Positions 36,136 through 46,169 of a stretch of 64,000 nt of DNA are shown one piece after another. Position 1 is the first letter of the stretch. The number at the start of each line of letters is the position of its first letter. The notes beneath the pieces were generated by a model that searched no databases, was not told the origin of the DNA, and was given only the letters and a program-made list of their open reading frames with translations. Source of the stretch: Coprinellus micaceus (lineage: Eukaryota; Basidiomycota; Agaricomycetes; Agaricales; Psathyrellaceae); assembly GCA_951394405.1 (NCBI GenBank), contig OX596339.1, forward strand, positions 3,286,001 to 3,350,000, read 5' to 3'. A program made the position numbers and the translations under genes.

Positions 36136-37441
36136 TCAATCTTCGTACTCCTCCTCGCTCTCATCCGTGAGCTCCTCGCCCACACGGAGACCTTGATGTC
36201 TCTCGAGTCCTTCCCGCCTAGCCCACGACCGCCCGTCGGTATATGGCAGTATCCGGAGGGGTAGTAAGAGCGTGTACCAGGGGCTGCGGCGGGGTTAGCA
36301 TCGCAGCGGTTCGAGAATAGAGGGGAACGTACTATCCACCGTCCCCAACGTTGAAGAACAAAACGAGGTTCCGTTTCCGGCCAAGATCGTAAGAATTTAC
36401 AAACACCTCGTCCCTCGCCTTCGCCCGATTGCTATACTGCTCGTGGTCCTGCGCCTCGACGGACGTCTCCCCATTTGTGATTCCCCAGAGGTGCCACGCG
36501 AGCATGACACCCACAGCGAAGCAGAGCACGACGGCAAGGATGTAGATCATTGCAAACATAACCTCGGGGGTGTAGTGTGGCCAGCGGTTGGTGTCAAAGG
36601 TAATTCCGAGCGCCTGGAGGATCTTGTGGTATCCTGAGACGCTGAACCAGAAAGTTGCGGTGACGAGGTACATCCTGCAGGGGGTTAGATGTGTTTATGA
36701 GGGGAGAGGTTGGGCATACATGAACATGACAAAGTGCCGCTCGTTGTACAAGCCGACACATTGGTTGATCCCTGCATCTAATTAACCTTTGTAGGAGAAC
36801 TTGGTCATCGCATATAATACACACACTGGAAAGTAGTCAGTTTGGCATCTCCACAACACTCTCAGTCGACTCACTGGGCAATGGTGGTCATATTTCAGCA
36901 CGCAGCGATTGCATATCCGGCAATGGTGCGCTCTCTCGTTAACTTAGCATGCCATCCGAATATCGGTGGCATGCTCACTCACCTCCGGCCTCATCCTCGC
37001 GCAACGATTACACCGTGACATTGTGCTCGGGGTGACCCTAGGCGCATTTGTCCACCTGACCCCTCCGGTCAGGGCGCCTTTTCTTCGATTAGATTTCTTC
37101 GCCCAAAGCAAGCTGTCTGGCGCTTCCTTCGAGGGGTCTTCAATGAAGCCCGGCCGCACTGTAATCACGTAGTAATAGTGCGCCCACAGGTTGACAGCGA
37201 TGAGTAGGCATAGTGGTATTGTCAGTATTGGAAATGACAGAGATGGGGCTATCACGTCGACTAATTCATCGTCAGTATCGCATATATCCATTTAAACCTA
37301 AAACTCACAGAAAGCAAATGTCCCTGTTGCTATGAGCAAGACGGCGAGGCCAACAAAATATGGCCCCGCAGCACCTGTAATCTTATTTCCCCATCTCTCT
37401 ACGGTCTTGAAGCATCTGAAAACTCTTTTCGCGCAAATCAT
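36136..37441 (-). CDS. DHHC protein S-palmitoyltransferase (Pfa3-like)
   Basis: Exons on minus: 37441-37309, 37260-36983, 36934-36875, 36825 (one base), 36771-36720, 36674-36333, 36283-36136; 337 residues, normal for Pfa3-type enzymes. Order: two membrane segments (about 25-45 and 49-71), cysteine-rich domain SRCNRCARMRPERAHHCRIC then NRCVLKYDHHCPWINQCVG with catalytic Cys156, then two more membrane segments (about 173-192 and 205-230). The enzyme transfers palmitate to cysteines of membrane proteins, in yeast at the vacuole. The Trp codon of DHHCPW needs the single-base exon. Its ATG lies 263 bp from that of the divergent ankyrin/MYND gene, so the two share a promoter region. Confidence 0.93.
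36825..36825 (-). other. Predicted 1-nt exon in the DHHC palmitoyltransferase gene
   Basis: Exon 3 ends in ...TGC CCA before GTGAGT (36874) and the downstream exon starts GG ATC AAC at 36771. One extra base is needed for frame and for the invariant Trp. At 36825 a T sits between CTTTCCAG and GTGTGTATT, giving TGG. The flanking introns would be 49 nt (with CTGAC branch-like sequence) and 53 nt, both normal here. Confidence 0.7.
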
Positions 37442-37704
37442 GAGGCTCTACGCCTCTCCTCGACCCTATAGGATCTTGGCGAGGGACGAGGTGGTGGTAC
37501 AGGGTAAAGAAGGGGACGCGCGCCTGTTTGGCGTCCAGACCGCCAACAGGCACCCCGGCAACCCAACTGAAGACCGGATTGACCCCTAAAGTTGGGTTGA
37601 GAGATAGGGACTACTAATCAGTTTTTCGTGCTCCCTTCCTTTCACCCCGACTCCATCCGTTACCGTGCTTCCGTCCCCCTTCACAGTCTTTGAGGTCCTT
37701 AGGC
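37442..37704. promoter_or_regulatory. Bidirectional promoter between palmitoyltransferase and ankyrin/MYND genes
   Basis: The two ATGs face away from each other across 263 bp, so core promoters for both strands must lie here or in short leaders. No clear TATA box was seen on either strand. Confidence 0.5.
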
Positions 37705-39186
37705 ATGCCAAAACGCGATCCAAAGGTCAATTTTACGAGGGAACCAACGTGGTCAACGAAGCCAGGCGGGGGATATGTTGTCACAGAGGAATTCAAACGA
37801 ATTATGGCTCAACCGGGCTTTTTGAACGACTCTAATGGCGCTCAAAGAGCCTTGGCTCTATATCCCGACGGTGCAGCCAATAGCCTTCTGAGGTAGTCTT
37901 CTATATGCTGATATGTGAGGACGATCAGGTAGCATGGGGTTCCGTCTTGACGATTTCTCGATGTTCGGGCAGGCCTGCTTCTGTGGTAATGTTTCCTACG
38001 TTCAACAAGTATGTGCCTTTCGACTTCTCCAAAGCCGTTAGCTCAAATTACGATAGGCTCTGCAATATGGACAGGCGCCACGTCTGTCGACGAAGGAGTC
38101 AGCCTACGAACAAGGATATGCATCTCTCACCATCCTAGGATCTCAGCGCCTTAAGGCTATGGATGTACCTGGTGGCCCCAAGACGGAACACCTCGCCGTT
38201 CTTGAATTGCTTATCGCTCGTGGTCTGCCTTTGGACCTTCCCGACATTGCTGGCTACGTCGCATTGCAACACGCCGCCGAGGCGAAGTCTATACAAGACC
38301 ACGAAAAGATACTCCGGAAGCTGCTCACCTCTGGTGCCGACGTTAACTACCAAAACAAATGGGGGTCAACAGCTCTTCACAATGCAGTGATGCGGGGTAA
38401 CATTTTGGGCATTGAACTCTTGATGGAACACGGAGCCAGCATCGATCTTCCCGATGGCAATGGGTATACAGTGAAGGGTTTTTACAACAAGGCTGGACCA
38501 GCCGTCAACGCAGCGATTGAAAAATGGCTCACAAAGCGGTCCGGGAAGGAAGAGGCCCCTATGACCGGGAAGCGATGCGATAAGTGCGGTGTTTCTCAGA
38601 AGGATTTGAAGGTATGCTCAGGCTGTAAGACTGTGCAATACTGCTCCAAGGAATGCCAACGCAAGCCATTCTCATTCATTACACCCTATCTCGCCCTAAC
38701 GTAACTGTAGGCGCCGCTTGGTCCGCCCACAAGAAGGCGTGCAAAACCTTCGACAACTCGACTTCCGTCACTCTCATTGCTTTCTACCGAAACTCGAAGT
38801 TTGCCCAAACACTTCCCCTGGCCACCCTGCAGCGGGGCCTCGCCGCCGGGCTACCCACCGACCCCGTATCCATCAGCCAAATGCGCGGGAACCAAGCCCC
38901 CACCAACCTTCCTGCGAGTGGGAAACAGGCCGTAGTGAAGATTCAAATTCCACCTGTCCTCAAGAATCCCGACGGCTCGTACAACGACATGATGGTCTAC
39001 ACGCAAAAGCGGGACTTCGCTTGCATGGTCCGCAGATGTGACTGTCCGAAGGAATTCGACCGGGTCTACGACGTGATTAGGACCCAGACGATCTCGCAGT
39101 TGAAGGGGTACTTTTCCGCGGAAATCAAGAGTCGCGACGAATTCGCGGTCAAAGTGTCCGAGGTTCTCGCGTCGCAGCCATGGTAG
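37705..39186 (+). CDS. Ankyrin-repeat and MYND zinc-finger protein
   Basis: Exons 37705-37892, 37933-38008, 38075-38660, 38711-39186; 441 residues. The middle has ankyrin-like repeats (LLIARGLPLDLPDIAGYVAL, then LTSGADVNYQNKWGSTALHN and MEHGASIDLPDGNGYT). The MYND finger has all eight ligands: Cys256, 259, 269, 272, 278, 282, His290, Cys294. The C-terminal 140 residues are an unplaced domain. MYND fingers bind proline-rich partners, so this is probably a protein-protein adaptor. The first intron is only 40 nt, the shortest here, and the third has a GC donor. The stop is 138 bp from the convergent MARVEL-like gene. Confidence 0.88.
38661..38710 (+). other. GC-AG intron inside the MYND finger
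   Basis: 50-nt intron with donor GCAAGC, a CCTAAC branch-like sequence and acceptor TGTAG. It is the only join that carries CQRAAWSAHKKAC in frame and so completes the MYND His and last Cys. No GT is available at the exon end. Confidence 0.85.
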
Positions 39187-39324
39187 AACGAGGAGCGGAC
39201 TGCTCAATTTCCGGTAAAGTCGAGCACTGTGCAAGACCGCACCGCTTTCCAAGACGGCAACCGGACTTAACATCAACAACCTCGTATTACCAAGCCCCAG
39301 ACGAGCAACACATCCTACAAGCGC

Positions 39325-40866
39325 TTAAGTAGCGTTAACGCGTGTAAGATGGGATCTCCCAATGTAACGTACTATTACAATCAAATTCTCTACAATCATT
39401 AGGGTCAGGATCACACCAAACTCCCAAAGTAAGCACTCACAAGGAAAGAAAACAATGAACGACTGGTCCGAATCCCGCTTCGACTCCCCTTTCCCCTGGT
39501 TACACCTGCTCGACGGCCGTGCTTCCGACTTCTTCTTGATCAGAGTCGAAGACGACGACGACGGCCTGGTCCCATTCTCGCTCGACATCGTCTTCACTGT
39601 GTGTCGCCTCTCGAGCTTCTCAGAGATCGTGGATAAGCGCCGGCCGAAGGTTCGGAGCGGGGTCTCGTCGGCTGTGGAGGTATCCGGATCCCACCAGTCG
39701 TAGTAACGAGTTGGCGCTGCAGAGGGGACGGTGGGTTCTGGCGCAAGAATGACCGGGGCTTGGAGTGTGATTGGGGCTGAAGCTCGCCGGGATGGGGTGC
39801 GATGGACATCTGCCATTGGGGTCGGCGGGTCTGAAGCCCCTACCACACTGTTTCTCTGAGATACAAGTACCTGTCCTGGCAAGGGCTTCGTCCCAACAGT
39901 CGGGGTCGATGAGCTCGAGTTCGATGCCGAGGGTCCATTCGCAATATAGTCGCCGATATTGATCCTCTTCACGCTAGCTCGCAAGCGTTCCGCTGAGATG
40001 CGGCTGAGGAGTGTGGGTGTGGGTGAAGTTGTGATCCTCATGGTTCCTGGTTGGACTGAGGTTGGAGCTGGGGGAAGGTGAGAGAAAAAGGATGCTTCCT
40101 TGACGGAGCGGGCCCAGATGCGGTTGCCGCGGGTGCGGCCGATGCAGGCGCAGGTGAAGAGAATCGTTGTGTACAGGAGGACTGGGAAAGGGATGAGAAA
40201 GGGAGACGGGGAGGGAAGGGGATGAGGGAACCTACGAAGGAGCCAGTTGAGGAGGGAAAGGATGCCAAGAGCGACGTATTCGTGACATCGGTTTTTTCCG
40301 TATTCTGGTTTCTACATTGAGCCTCAGTGACAAGTAACAGAGGGCGTACTGACCTGTCATTGCGTCGCACCCGCCGGGATACATCTTCGTGCTCCATGGA
40401 TAAAGGAGTATACAATTTACAAGCCACAGGATCCAGACCACAGCTACCGCAAGGTGAGTAAGTGCGTTTGGGAGGCAAGGAAGTATCAGTACTCACATAG
40501 CGTAGGAAGCTCGATTCCAATCCTCGCGAAGAATGCAAATTCTTCCTTCAACCCAGCGAACAACCTGCGCATACGTCATAAGTCGACCGCAAATGACTCT
40601 ACATCACAATACTCACAATCCAACTATCACAAGTTCTGAAAACCCTCCAATTGCGTACGTTGCGATCTCAAAGTCTCTGGGTGGCTGGGCTAAAGTACGA
40701 GAGGCTTTCCAACGTAGAGACTCCCAGTATCCGCATATTACAATACAGGTCGCAGCAGACAGGCAGCAGGTAACTGTGAGTGGTTGTCAAGGCGTCGATT
40801 GAGCAGAGATCCTTGGAAATGCTCACTGAGGATTGCGTTTCGAAAAGCATAGAGGAAGGCAGGCAT
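39325..40866 (-). CDS. MARVEL-like four-helix membrane protein
   Basis: Exons on minus: 40866-40827, 40773-40617, 40564-40497, 40443-40354, 40304-40236, 40181-39441, then a terminal choice. Four membrane segments: AILITCCLSAATCIVICGYW (about 11-32), the segment ending IVGLLFAGL (about 55-72), LSVVWILWLVNCILLYPW and YVALGILSLLNWLLLLLYTT extending to ILFTCACIG. A conserved-looking CDAMTEYGKNRCHEY loop precedes the last helix. About 225 Ser/Thr-rich residues follow. The 3' end is ambiguous: reading through 39440 gives 426 residues; splicing 39440-39372 gives 403; splicing at the nearer acceptor TTGTAG makes a stop codon at the join. Function of these basidiomycete proteins is unknown; plasma-membrane location is likely. 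Confidence 0.82.
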
Positions 40867-42675
40867 AGTCGGATATGATACCAAAGACGGGAGGCGATAT
40901 GAAAGAGTCGTATCGAAATGAAAGATAGTAAGGTAGAAACCAAGACGTAACCTGTCGAGACAAGACAAAGAGCCGATTCAGACAACCAGAACACGAGCGC
41001 TTAGATCGGGTCAAAGAGAGAAACTGCGAACACAACCTGAGCCCTGGTCGATGTCGGGGGGTAGGAACGAGGTGGGCGGCCTCGAGGGGTAGTGGGAGGA
41101 AGGAAAGAACACCAAGGGCCAGTCACCAGACGACCGCCCGCCGTTCTAGGAGCATTCCGCATGCCCAGTGCCCCAGGCAGCTAAATGAACGCCTCGTTTC
41201 CAAGCATGTACATATACGCATGTCGTCAGCCAATTGAATGAGCCCCTCATTCTCGTTCCGACAGGTATCACCGGCGTTATTGAGCTTCCTAGGCCCTGCG
41301 AAGGAAGGAAGGAGTTCGAAGTTCTGGCCCCCCTTCGCGCCCAAAGCGCAGGAAGAGCGGCAAGTGGCACGGCGACTACGGAGAGAATCGAAGCCTCTTA
41401 TCTGTTGCCTGGTGTACAGCAACAATTGACCATTAGACGCCTGTGGGCACGAGGTTTGTGAAGACTTACGCCCGGGCTGTTCGCGTGATATCTCCTAGAA
41501 CCGACTTTCCGCCGATGCGCGCTGTCAGAGCCGCAGAGCCTGTTTTCTTGACGCAGCATGCCTGCCACGAGCCTTCCAGCGCCTCAGGCTGGAGGAACCG
41601 CAGAAAGCCGCAGAACCACTCGTGTTCATCGCAGCCGAGATGGTGATTAGGGTAAGAGGAGAACCTTGGCGGTCCCGCGTCACATCATTGTGACGGGGAA
41701 AGGGGTCTTTGGCTGTGTTTGTAGTGGGCGCTAAACCACATTCAACTCAAGCGAGCGTCCGAAATTCGACGTATCTCCATGAATTTAATTGCATCCATCC
41801 GGGGGACTGTGGGACCCGAGAGGCACGCCCTTGAAGTGCGCAACTCAGGGCCAGGTCTGGTGAGAGTCGAGGCCAGGTCCGACATGGCAGGACAGAATGT
41901 GACCATCTGTGGCGCTTATTCTGCCGAACGCCGCTTCTTTCGCTTCCTGCGCAGTACTGCTAAACGCTTCGCGGGATTACGAACTGAGGGTAGCGCTCGT
42001 AAACGGCTGAGATGGGGCGAGAGATAGTGAATGATTTTCATATTAATGAGCTCTGAGGCCGTATATGGGAGAACGCTATGTCTTCTTCACGCTTTCTTCA
42101 CAGAGAACGGTCACGTTTCTTCATTCAGGGTTTGTCAGATGAGCATCATAGATAACCCTTTGTTCATATCCTCGCAGAGGAAGGCATACTTCGGTACCCT
42201 CTCCGAAAAGTGAACCACTCCAGCTTCGACACATGCACGACCTTACGGAAGGGCTCCGATAGTACTCAAAATAGCCTCCTAGGTGCACGGGGGTTCAATG
42301 GAAGCGTCTCCTATAGCTCACTCCTTCCAGCCTCATCTCCATACACCTGTCCCCGCAACACGTTGCAGACCACCCTTCATACCATCTCATCGTGCATGCG
42401 ACCGCCGCCCTCCCATCCCCGCCACACAACACATTCCCACTCTTCACACGCGAAGCCCTTGGCTCAAACGTCAAAACCGACATCGTTCTCAATTTCAAGA
42501 TCAATGTCGCCATTTGATCCAAGCACCATATACGACCAAGGCATACTCAAATAGGGAGTGTGGATAAGAAAAAACGCCGCAGGAGTTCCAACTTCCTGGG
42601 GCACATATATAGGGTCGTGTTGTCAGGATGACACCCCCTGTACCTCTCTCGGACGCCTTGCGCTCTTGATACTCC
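40867..42675. other. Intergenic region without recognised gene
   Basis: 1.8 kb between the divergent MARVEL-like and F-box/WD40 genes. ORFs under 115 codons only, none with a recognisable motif. Must contain both promoters. Confidence 0.45.
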
Positions 42676-44941
42676 ATGCCTAACTCGTCTTCGAATCGCA
42701 GTAGCTCGCCTCGTTCCCAGGAGAGTCGGCCAGGAGGGACGTCAGGATGGCATTCGTGTCATGTCCCGTCGTTCACGTCGGCATTTGGGTTCCCGTCCCC
42801 TGCTGGCTCGAAACCGAAACGCGAGCTGGAGTCAATGGAGACTGACGAAGTTGACGACCACGCCAATGGCCAAGGCAACGGCCTCTGCGTGAGGCACGAG
42901 CGCCTACAAGCAGACTACGAACGGCTCCGGCAAAGCGAAACGGATCATCAAAGCAAAGACTCGGGTTCCGGGAGCACAAGCGAAGAGGAAGGCGCAAATC
43001 TCGAAGAGGTACGTACAATTTTACACTCGAAACGTTACTCCGAGCACACCGAGCTCACCGAAGAAAGAACGTCTTACAAACCCACTTACTCAGATCCTGT
43101 CTTCCTTTTCTTCCACCAACACACCTGATGACCAGGAAATACAAAGGGCGTTCGAAACCTTCGCTCAGGCTTCTCACCAGACTCGCACACTCATCCTCCA
43201 CGGGCTACTTAGCACATGCTGCTATTCCCAGCTGTCCCTCCTCCGCGAAAAACTGGGCGAATCCGTCTCTGCAAGACCGCATCCACGTTCTCTGTCGTCC
43301 TCCCAAGGTCCTCCTTGTGATACTCCCAGCAGAACGTCCACCATTGGCCCGGCGCAGAGTCCCTTAGTAGCCAAGACGAAATCAGGGAGTACAATGGGCG
43401 CCACCAACTTAACCGCGAGAGCTCGAAGCCTCGTCGCCCTCCCATCGCCCGCTCGCGCAGACCCCCTCCTCGTCCTCCCCCTCGAACTTAGCACCCGAAT
43501 TTTCTCCTACCTCGACGCAACCGACCTCTGCGCCGCCGCGCAGGTCTGCAAAAAATGGAAAGGAGTATCAGAGGACGACACTCTGTGGAAAGCAGTGTAT
43601 GAGCGGACGTTCGGGACTCGGAGCGCGGCTGGGAACTCGACGCGTAGAGCGGCCGGCAAGGATGCGCGTACGGGGGCAGATGCGGATGGGGCGGGGTTTT
43701 TTCTAGTGGAAGGGTATAGGCTGAGAGGCGGGGGAAGTTCTTCCAGTACCGACAACACGGCGTCCACATCGCATTCCTTTCGGAGGCCACCCCTGCATAC
43801 TCGCTCCTCGTCTTGGAAGTTGGATTTCAGGTCGCGCCTCTCCACCACGCTGAATTGGGCAAGAGGCGCGCCTGCGTCCACATACTCCTTTCGGTCGACC
43901 CCGAGCGCGGTAATTATGTGCCTACAGGTCGACTGGGAGCAAGGCATCATCATGGCGGGGTCAGAGGACGGATACGCACGCCTGTGGAACCTCCGTGGCG
44001 AAGGCCAGGTCTCAAGTAAATCTGGGTGTGAGGCGGCCGAGGTGAGGCGCTTCATAGGCCACACAGCAAGCGTCCGGGCGCTCCAGTTCGACAACGTGAA
44101 GCTCATCACCGGGAGCCTCGATGGGAGTATGAAGGTGTGGGATTGGAGAACCGGGAGATGCGTCAGGACGTTGACCCCCGGTACAAGTCGGAACTGTGCC
44201 GGCTGTGACGACTTGGAGGGACGCAGGTCCGATGGTCCTGGTTATCCTGGAGGGGGGAGCAGCGGTGGTGGTGGTGGTAATCCCGAGGGAGTGCTGTGCT
44301 TGCAATTCGACGACGATATCCTGGTGAACGGGAGCACGGATGGGGCCGTCCGGGTTTGGGACTTGAAGCGGGCGTGTGTCGACACGCTCAGGGGGCATGG
44401 CAATTCGGAGGTGAACGCTGTGAAGATCTGGTCCGGATCTTCAACGCCCTCCCTTCCCCAAGGAGGAGAGGAAAAGAAGAAACTCGTCTTCAGCGCGTCG
44501 GCCGACTGCACTATCAAGCTCTGGGACGTTGCCTCGAAATCGTGCTTGCGCTCGTTCACCTGGCACCTGGCACCTGTAACATCTTTGGTGGTCATCCCGG
44601 CATCGAGCGTTTGGTTGGATGGGGTCGCTACTGGGAGTAGTAGCGGGCCTGTGCTTGTATCAGCCAGTTTGGATAATTCCCTGGGTGTTTGGGATCTTGA
44701 CACGGGGGAGTGCACCCAGGCGCTGTTAGGTCATACCCAAGGCGTATCGGGGGTTGCGGCGGATGGGGTGCGGGTGGTCAGTGCGAGCTACGATGGTACG
44801 GTTAAGGTGTGGGATGCGAAGGGGGAGTGCGTAACAAGGTCGGAGGGCAGTGGCGGTAGGATCCACTGTGCTCAGGTGAACGAGGAGGGGATTGTCTGCG
44901 GGATGGATGGAGGGGTGAGGGTTTGGAGCTTTACGGGCTAG
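42676..44941 (+). CDS. F-box and WD40-repeat protein (SCF ubiquitin ligase adaptor)
   Basis: Exons 42676-43008 and 43094-44941; 726 residues. The N-terminal 230 residues are Ser-rich with a helical segment (SLLREKLGESVS) that may mediate dimerisation as in Cdc4/Met30-type proteins. F-box at about 233-280: LLVLPLELSTRIFSYLDATD then CAAAQVCKKWKGV. The C-terminal 350 residues hold about seven WD40 blades, for example GHTASVRALQFDNVKLITGS followed by DGSMKVWDW, and SASYDGTVKVWD. It would bridge Skp1 to substrates in an SCF complex; the order of parts resembles Met30/Pof1/SCON-2 and Cdc4, and I cannot choose between them. The intron of 85 nt is longer than average here. Confidence 0.9.
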
Positions 44942-46169
44942 AGTTGGACTTTGGGTATTGAAATTGCGTTGGGTTGTACGCACTTCGTCTGGGTTTCGCC
45001 CTTGTTAACAAAGTCTCCACCATGATATCATTTTTGGTATTACTGTAACCCCTTGCCACCTTTACTTGAACCATGACAAGGTCGTTTTGCAACTGACCCG
45101 CACGCATATAACGCAGTTCAGGTCCACAAGCCCTGGACTTGCATTGGTACATAGGTGAGGCGCAATCTATACCAAAGGCAACAAACACTTCCCTTTGAAT
45201 CAACCACTTCTCCCTGAGGTAAGTACTGGTGGGCTGTATGCGAACTCTTGAGTTGAGGCACACTGGGGACGTATTCCAGGTGTTTAGAGACCTTCGAGTA
45301 TTGGTACGCCAATCAGCGGTCGACAAGGCACACGATATCCAGTTGCATTGTCGATGCCATCATGAATGGGTCGAGGAAAGAGAGCACAACACCGTCAGGT
45401 CCGCGAGCTAGCCCTAAATGATGATCACGCGACGACGCGCTGTTTGCGTCAATTTGGTCTCCCGCCCTATTAAAACTGGGCGCGTTCTCGTTTCCGCCTC
45501 CCTCACTCCTTTCTTCCCTTCCCCCACATTCCTGCGCATATACCTCACGCGTTTGATGCTACCGCCTACCCCAGTCGGCGCCGCACCGTTTCTCCATCTT
45601 TGTCCAGTTGGCCATGCAGTAATCTTCGATCTCGCTCTTCACTTAGCCGCCGACCGTCTGATGTAGCCTGTGAGCACTGAACAATAGACCCGCCATCCTC
45701 CTTGTTCTATCTGAAAGTCCAACTAGACATGCACTCGACTAGGCAACCCCTTTGCCCTCAACGACAATCGGCTTGGCTCATCGAGTTCGATAGGCGCCCG
45801 CCTCGCTTGAATAACCGGCATCCCGAGATCTGATCGTGGGGCGCCGCCGAGACCAACACGTATACTCGCCATCGCCGACCGACTGAGCCGCCATCCATGA
45901 AAATTACTACCTAACCCTGCCACTTCTAGTCAGAGAGGTCGTATCAACAGCCCTCGCAAATCGTAGAGTTAAACTGAGCGCATATAATTGGCTCCAGAAG
46001 ACTTGGCGCACAGACCAAGCGGCATAGGAAAAAGCCGGGTATGTGGATCAGTGATCTTGTCTAAAAATGGAAATGAATAGACTTGATTCCCCGCAAGGGT
46101 GGCCTCTGCTCCGTATCCTCCTCGTCTTTCTCCGGCTTCAGCTCGTCTTCTCACATTCTCTTTCGGTGA
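44942..46169. other. Intergenic region without recognised gene
   Basis: 1.2 kb between tandem plus-strand genes. It contains the 3' flank of the F-box gene and the promoter of the next gene. No motif, repeat or RNA gene found. Confidence 0.5.

Noticed and set aside
36772..36870. Alternative donor GTCGAC that would avoid the 1-nt exon in the DHHC gene
   Set aside because: Weak donor, a 99-nt intron, and it would replace the invariant Pro-Trp by Pro-Val-Arg.
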